The notes under the pieces were generated by a model. That model was not told where the DNA came from and made no database searches. It saw nothing but the letters and a program-made list of their open reading frames with translations. The translations under genes and the position numbers were made by a program. Of a stretch of 64,000 nucleotides of DNA, positions 55,901 to 64,000 are shown in pieces (within the stretch, counting starts at the first letter, position 1; each line of letters begins with the position of its first letter). The DNA comes from Cordylochernes scorpioides. Lineage: Eukaryota > Arthropoda > Arachnida > Pseudoscorpiones > Chernetidae. Location of the stretch: the NCBI GenBank assembly GCA_030710605.1, contig CP092879.1:79833853-79897852 (forward strand). Direction: 5' to 3'.

Positions 55901-58900
55901 TCTACAATAACAGGACAATAAATTCTAATACCGTACTGTAGATGTAATGCTATATAGAGAGATCATGTCTTGGTAGATCTCTACAATAACAGGACAATAA
56001 ATTCTAATACCGTACTGTAGATGTAATGCTATATAGAGAGATCATGTCTTGGTAGATCTCTACAATAACAGGACAATAAATTCTAATACCGTACTGTAGA
56101 TGTAATGCTATATAGAGAGATCATGTCTTGGTAGATCTCTACAATAACAGGACAATAAATTCTAATACCGTACGTAGATGTAATGCTATATAGAGAGATC
56201 ATGTCTTGGTAGATCTCTACAATAACAGGACAATAAATTCTAATACCGTACTGTAGATGTAATGCTATATAGAGAGATCATGTCTTGGTAGATCTCTACA
56301 ATAACAGGACAATAAATTCTAATACCGTACTGTAGATGTAATGCTATATAGAGAGATCATGTCTTGGTAGATCTCTACAATAACAGGACAATAAATTCTA
56401 ATACCGTACCGTAGATGTAATGCTATATAGAGAGATCATGTCTTGGTAGATCTCTACAATAACAGGACAATAAATTCTAATACCGTACCGTAGATGTAAT
56501 GCTATATAGAGAGATCATGTCTTGGTAGATCTCTACAATAACAGGAAATAAATTCTAATACCGTACTGTAGATGTAATGCTATATAGAGAGATCATGGCT
56601 TGGTAGATCTCTACAATAACAGGACAATAAATTCTAATACCGTACCGTAGATGTAATGCTATATAGAGAGATCATGTCTTGCTAGATCTCTACAATACAG
56701 ACAATAAATTCTAATACCGTACCGTAGATGTAATGCTATATAGAGAGATCATGTCTTGGTAGATCTCTACAATAACAGGACAATAAATTCTAATACCGTA
56801 CCGTAGATGTAATGCTATATAGAGAGATCATGTCTTGGTAGATCTCTAGAATAACAGGACAATAAATTCTAATACCGTACTGTAGATGTAATGCTATATA
56901 GAGAGATCATGTCTTGGTAGATCTCTACAATAACAGGACAATAAATTCTAATACCGTACCGTAGATGTAATGCTATATAGAGAGATCATGTCTTGGTAGA
57001 TCTCTACAATAACAGGACAATAAATTCTAATACCGTACCGTAGATGTAATGCTATATAGAGAGATCATGTCTTGGTAGATCTCTACAATAACAGGACAAT
57101 GAATTCTAATACCGTACCGTAGATGTAATGCTATATAGAGAGATCATGTCTTGGTAGATCTCTACAATAACAGGACAATAAATTCTAATACCGTACTGTA
57201 GATGTAATGCTATATAGAGAGATCATGTCTTGGTAGATCTCTACAATAACAGGACAATAATTCTAATACCGTACCGTAGATGTAATGCTATATAGAGAGA
57301 TCATGTCTTGGTAGATCTCTACAATAACAGGACAATAAATTCTAATACCGTACTGTAGATGTAATGCTAATAGAGAGATCATGTCTTGGTAGATCTCTAC
57401 AATAACAGGACAATAAATTCTAATACCGTACCGTAGATGTAATGCTATATAGAGAGATCATGTCTTGGTAGATCTCTACAATAACAGACAATAAATTCTA
57501 ATACCGTACTGTAGATGTAATGCTATATAGAGAGATCATGTCTTGGTAGATCTCTACAATAACAGGACAATAAATTCTAATACCGTACCGTAGATGTAAT
57601 GCTATATAGAGAGATCATGTCTTGTAGATCTCTACAATAACAGGACAATAAATTCTAATACCGTACCGTAGATGTAATGCTATATAGAGAGATCATGTCT
57701 TGGTAGATCTCTACAATAACAGACCAATAATTCTAATACCGTACTGTAGATGTAATGCTATATAGAGAGATCATGTCTTGGTAGATCTCTACAATAACAG
57801 GACAATAAATTCTAATACCGTACTGTAGATGTAATGCTATATAGAGAGATCATGTCTTGGTAGATCTCTACAATAACAGGACAATAATTCTAATACCGTA
57901 CTGTAGATGTAATGCTATATAGAGAGATCATGTCTTGGTAGATCTCTACAATAACAGGACAATAAATTCTAATACCGTACTGTAGATGTAATGCTATATA
58001 GAGAGATCATGTCTTGGTAGATCTCTACAATAACAGGACAATAAATTCTAATACCGTACTGTAGATGTAATGCTATATAGAGAGATCATGTCTTGGTAGA
58101 TCTCTACAATAACAGGACAATAAATTCTAATACCGTACTGTAGATGTAATGCTATATAGAGAGATCATGTCTTGGTAGATCTCTACAATAACAGGACAAT
58201 AAATTCTAATACCGTACTGTAGATGTAATGCTATATAGAGAGATCATGTCTTGGTAGATATCTACAATGACAGGACAATAAATTCTAATACCGTACGGTA
58301 GATGTAATGCTATATAGAGAGATCATGTCTTGGTAGATCTCTACAATAACAGGACAATAAATTCTAATACCGTACTGTAGATGTAATGCTATATAGAGAG
58401 ATCATGTCTTGGTAGATCTCTACAATAACAGGACAATAAATTCTAATACCGTACTGTAGATGTAATGCTATATAGAGAGATCATGTCTTGGTAGATCTCT
58501 ACAATAACAGGACAATAAATTCTAATACCGTACTGTAGATGTAATGCTATATAGAGAGATCATGTCTTGGTAGATCTCTACAATAACAGGACAATAAATT
58601 CTAATACCGTACCGTAGATGTAATGCTATATAGAGAGATCATGTCTTGGTAGATCTCTACAATAACAGGACAATAAATTCTAATACCGTACCGTAGATGT
58701 AATGCTATATAGAGAGATCATGTCTTGGTAGATCTCTACAATAACAGGACAATAAATTCTAATACCGTACTGTAGATGTAATGCTATATAGAGAGATCAT
58801 GTCTTGGTAGATCTCTACAATAACAGGACAATAAATTCTAATACCGTACCTGTAGATGTAATGCTATATAGAGAGATCATGTCTTGGTAGATCTCTACAA

Positions 58901-61900
58901 TGACAGGACATTAAATTCTAATACCGTACCTGTAGATGTAATGCATATATAGTAGAGATCATGTCTTGGGAGATTCTCTACAATAACAGGACAATGAATT
59001 TCTAATACCGTACCTGTAGATGTAATGCTATATAGAGAGATTCTTGTCTTGGTAGATCTCTACAATAACAGGACAATAAATTCTATACCGTACTGTAGAC
59101 GTAATTGCCTATATAGAGAGATCATTGTCTTGGTAGAAGATCTCTACAATAACAGGACAATTAAATTCTAATACCTGGTACCGTAGATGTAACGCTGATA
59201 TAGAGGAGAATCATGTCTTGGTAGATCTCTACAATAACAGGACAATGAATTCTAATACCGTACCTGTAGATGTAATGCTATATAGAGATTCATGTCTTGG
59301 TAGATCTCTCAATAACAGGGACAATAAATTCTAATACCGGTAGCTCGTAGATGTAATGATATATAGGAGAGATCACTGTCTTGGTAGATCTCTACAATAA
59401 CAGGACAATAAATTCTAATACCGTACTGTAGATGTAATGCTATATAGAGAGATCATGTCTTGGTAGATCTCTACAATAACAGGACAATAAATTCTAATAC
59501 CGTACTGTAGATGTAATGCTATATAGAGAGATCATGTCTTGGTAGATCTCTACAATGACAGGACAATAAATTCTAATACCGTACGGTAGATGTAATGCTA
59601 TATAGAGAGATCATGTCTTGGTAGATCTCTACAATAACAGGACAATAAATTCTAATACCGTACTGTAGATGTAATGCTATATAGAGAGATCATGTCTTGG
59701 TAGATCTCTACAATAACAGGACAATAAATTCTAATACCGTACTGTAGATGTAATGCTATATAGAGAGATCATGTCTTGGTAGATCTCTACAATAACAGGA
59801 CAATAAATTCTAATACCGTACCGTAGATGTAATGCTATATAGAGAGATCATGTCTTGGTAGATCTCTACAATAACAGGACAATAAATTCTAATACCGTAC
59901 CGTAGATGTAATGCTATATAGAGAGATCATGTCTTGGTAGATCTCTACAATAACAGGACAATAAATTCTAATACCGTACTGTAGATGTAATGCTATATAG
60001 AGAGATCATGTCTTGGTAGATCTCTACAATAACAGGACAATAAATTCTAATACCGTACTGTAGATGTAATGCTATATAGAGAGATCATGTCTTGGTAGAT
60101 CTCTACAATAACAGGACAATAAATTCTAATACCGTACTGTAGATGTAATGCTATATAGAGAGATCATGTCTTGGTAGATCTCTACAATAACAGGACAATA
60201 AATTCTAATACCGTACCGTAGATGTAATGCTATATAGAGAGATCATGTCTTGGTAGATCTCTACAATAACAGGACAATAAATTCTAATACCGTACTGTAG
60301 ATGTAATGCTATATAGAGAGATCATGTCTTGGTAGATCTCTACAATAACAGGACAATAAATTCTAATACCGTACCGTAGATGTAATGCTATATAGAGAGA
60401 TCATGTCTTGGTAGATCTCTACAATAACAGGACAATAAATTCTAATACCGTACTGTAGATGTAATGCTATATAGAGAGATCATGTCTTGGTAGATCTCTA
60501 CAATAACAGGACAATAAATTCTAATACCGTACCGTAGATGTAATGCTATATAGAGAGATCATGTCTTGGTAGATCTCTACAATAACAGGACAATAAATTC
60601 TAATACCGTACTGTAGATGTAATGCTATATAGAGAGATCATGTCTTGGTAGATCTCTACAATAACAGGACAATAAATTCTAATACCGTACTGTAGATGTA
60701 ATGCTATATAGAGAGATCATGTCTTGGTAGATCTCTACAATAACAGGACAATAAATTCTAATACCGTACTGTAGATGTAATGCTATATAGAGAGATCATG
60801 TCTTGGTAGATATCTACAATGACAGGACAATAAATTCTAATACCGTACCGTAGATGTAATGCTATATAGAGAGATCATGTCTTGGTAGATCTCTACAATA
60901 ACAGGACAATAAATTCTAATACCGTACTGTAGATGTAATGCTATATAGAGAGATCATGTCTTGGTAGATCTCTACAATAACAGGACAATAAATTCTAATA
61001 CCGTACTGTAGATTGTAATGCTATATAGAGAGATCATGTCTTGGTAGATCTCTACAATAACAGGACAATAAATTCTAATACCGTACTGTAGATGTAATGC
61101 TATATAGAGAGATCATGTCTTGGTAGATCTCTACAATAACAGGACAATAAATTCTAATACCGTACCGTAGATGTAATGCTATATAGAGAGATCATGTCTT
61201 GGTAGATATCTACAATGACAGGACAATAAATTCTAATACCGTACCGGTAGATGTAATGCTATATAGAGAGATCATGTCTTGGTAGATCTCTACAATAACA
61301 GGACAATAAATTCTAATACCGTACTGTAGATGTAATGCTATATAGAGAGATCATGTCTTGGTAGATCTCTACAATAACAGGACAATAAATTCTAATACCG
61401 TACTGTAGATGTAATGCTATATAGAGAGATCATGTCTTGGTAGATATCTACAATGACAGGACAATAAATTCTAATACCGTACTGTAGATGTAATGCTATA
61501 TAGAGAGATCATGTCTTGGTAGATCTCTACAATAACAGGACAATAAATTCTAATACCGTACCGTAGATGTAATGCTATATAGAGAGATCATGTCTTGGTA
61601 GATCTCTACAATAACAGGACAATAAATTCTAATACCGTACCGTAGATGTAATGCTATATAGAGAGATCATGTCTTGGTAGATCTCTACAATAACAGGACA
61701 ATAAATTCTAATACCGTACTGTAGATGTAATGCTATATAGAGAGATCATGTCTTGGTAGATCTCTACAATAACAGGACAATAAATTCTAATACCGTACTG
61801 TAGATGTAATGCTATATAGAGAGATCATGTCTTGGTAGATCTCTACAATGACAGGACAATAAATTCTAATACCGTACTGTAGATGTAATGCTATATAGAG

Positions 61901-64000
61901 AGATCATGTCTTGGTAGATCTCTACAATAACAGGACAATAAATTCTAATACCGTACTGTAGATGTAATGCTATATAGAGAGATCATGTCTTGGTAGATCT
62001 CTACAATAACAGGACAATAAATTCTAATACCGTACTGTAGATGTAATGCTATATAGAGAGATCATGTCTTGGTAGATCTCTACAATAACAGGACAATAAA
62101 TTCTAATACCGTACCGTAGATGTAATGCTATATAGAGAGATCATGTCTTGGTAGATCTCTACAATAACAGGACAATGAATTCTAATACCGTACCGTAGAT
62201 GTAATGCTATATAGAGAGATCATGTCTTGGTAGATCTCTACAATAACAGGACAATAAATTCTAATACCGTACTGTAGATGTAATGCTATATAGAGAGATC
62301 ATGTCTTGGTAGATCTCTACAATAACAGGACAATAAATTCTAATACCGTACTGTAGATGTAATGCTATATAGAGAGATCATGTCTTGGTAGATCTCTACA
62401 ATAACAGGACAATAAATTCTAATACCGTACTGTAGATGTAATGCTATATAGAGAGATCATGTCTTGGTAGATATCTACAATGACAGGACAATAAATTCTA
62501 ATACCGTACGGTAGATGTAATGCTATATAGAGAGATCATGTCTTGGTAGATCTCTACAATAACAGGACAATAAATTCTAATACCGTACTGTAGATGTAAT
62601 GCTATATAGAGAGATCATGTCTTGGTAGATCTCTACAATAACAGGACAATAAATTCTAATACCGTACTGTAGATGTAATGCTATATAGAGAGATCATGTC
62701 TTGGTAGATCTCTACAATAACAGGACAATAAATTCTAATACCGTACCGTAGATGTAATGCTATATAGAGAGATCATGTCTTGGTAGATCTCTACAATAAC
62801 AGGACAATAAATTCTAATACCGTACCGTAGATGTAATGCTATATAGAGAGATCATGTCTTGGTAGATCTCTACAATAACAGGACAATAAATTCTAATACC
62901 GTACCGTAGATGTAATGCTATATAGAGAGATCATGTCTTGGTAGATCTCTACAATAACAGGACAATAAATTCTAATACCGTACTGTAGATGTAATGCTAT
63001 ATAGAGAGATCATGTCTTGGTAGATCTCTACAATAACAGGACAATAAATTCTAATACCGTACTGTAGATGTAATGCTATATAGAGAGATCATGTCTTGGT
63101 AGATCTCTACAATGACAGGACAATAAATTCTAATACCGTACTGTAGATGTAATGCTATATAGAGAGATCATGTCTTGGTAGATCTCTACAATAACAGGAC
63201 AATAAATTCTAATACCGTACCGTAGATGTAATGCTATATAGAGAGATCATGTCTTGGTAGATCTATACAATAACAGGACAATAAATTCTAATACCGTACC
63301 GTAGATGTAATGCTATATAGAGAGATCATGTCTTGGTAGATCTCTACAATAACAGGACAATAAATTCTAATACCGTACCGTAGATGTAATGCTATATAGA
63401 GAGATCATGTCTTGGTAGATCTCTACAATAACAGGACAATAAATTCTAATACCGTACTGTAGATGTAATGCTATATAGAGAGATCATGTCTTGGTAGATC
63501 TCTACAATGACAGGACAATAAATTCTAATACCGTACTGTAGATGTAATGCTATATAGAGAGATCATGTCTTGGTAGATCTCTACAATAACAGGACAATAA
63601 ATTCTAATACCGTACTGTAGATGTAATGCTATATAGAGAGATCATGTCTTGGTAGATCTCTACAATAACAGGACAATAAATTCTAATACCGTACTGTAGA
63701 TGTAATGCTATATAGAGAGATCATGTCTTGGTAGATCTCTACAATAACAGGACAATAAATTCTAATACCGTACCGTAGATGTAATGCTATATAGAGAGAT
63801 CATGTCTTGGTAGATCTCTACAATAACAGGACAATGAATTCTAATACCGTACCGTAGATGTAATGCTATATAGAGAGATCATGTCTTGGTAGATCTCTAC
63901 AATAACAGGACAATAAATTCTAATACCGTACTGTAGATGTAATGCTATATAGAGAGATCATGTCTTGGTAGATATCTAAAATGACAGGACAATAAATTCT
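46920..64000. repeat. 79-bp satellite, about 216 monomers, to the window end
   Basis: The monomer reads tctctacaataacaggacaa + taaattctaataccgtactg + tagatgtaatgctatataga + gagatcatgtcttggtaga. Phase checked: catgtcttgg at 47041 and 47120. Common variants are ctg/ccg/cgg after accgta, tatctacaatgac for tctctacaataac, caatgaatt for caataaatt, tctatac for tctctac, and ttgctaga for ttggtaga. Each monomer carries an inverted repeat agagatc/gatctct with an 11-nt loop. The first monomer (46920-46977) is 58 bp. Frames inside are shifted by 79 mod 3 and are not coding. The size, uniformity and higher-order order are those of a large heterochromatic satellite (inference). Confidence 0.98.

Noticed and set aside
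46920..64000. CRISPR array
   Set aside because: The repeats are contiguous 79-bp monomers with no unique spacers, in a eukaryotic context.

Overview
This is an AT-rich metazoan nuclear window in which I find no complete host gene. An arthropod is my best guess. It rests on the transposon mix (mariner, Tc1, Tigger/pogo, Ty3/gypsy, RTE-like and L1/Tx1-like LINEs, a tRNA-derived SINE) and on TATA/Inr sites of the TCAGT type. The species cannot be fixed from the sequence, and a mollusc or other invertebrate is possible.

Layout. 1-3300 is AT-rich with degenerate repeats and one weak promoter/first-exon candidate. 3402-7417 is a Ty3/gypsy element on the + strand whose gag-pol frame has one nonsense codon. 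7590-13000 is a graveyard of LINE, SINE, mariner and Tc1 remnants. 13117-18715 is an old complex of 21-bp and 63-bp minisatellites, cut by RTE-like insertions and by a 629-bp polyadenylated retrocopy that carries an unrecognised open frame. 19468-23844 is a nearly intact young gypsy copy on the - strand (LTRs of 227 bp that differ at one site, 5-bp target duplication). A 271-bp MITE follows at 23974-24244. A 43-bp minisatellite (24738-25604), a perfect 72-bp palindrome (26222-26293), a solo LTR, a TRIM-like pair of LTRs and two MITEs lie between 24700 and 30000. Then come three large minisatellites: 35 bp (30820-32265), 47 bp (33441-36255) and 31 bp (38140-40625). A second solo LTR, a promoter/CpG-type block with a splice donor (41483-41608) and a terminal-repeat-bounded Tigger element (42466-45078) follow.

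From 46920 to the window end (17 kb) the sequence is one 79-bp satellite of about 216 monomers. It has higher-order organisation, including a 52-monomer (4108-bp) repeat, and a shorter 58-bp monomer at its left edge.

No metabolic or signalling gene set can be assembled from this window. The sequence is best read as repeat-rich, probably heterochromatic or subtelomeric/pericentromeric DNA (inference). Most transposases carry frameshifts. Homopolymer-length indels and an indel-rich patch in the satellite (58845-59380) suggest that part of the damage may be assembly error.
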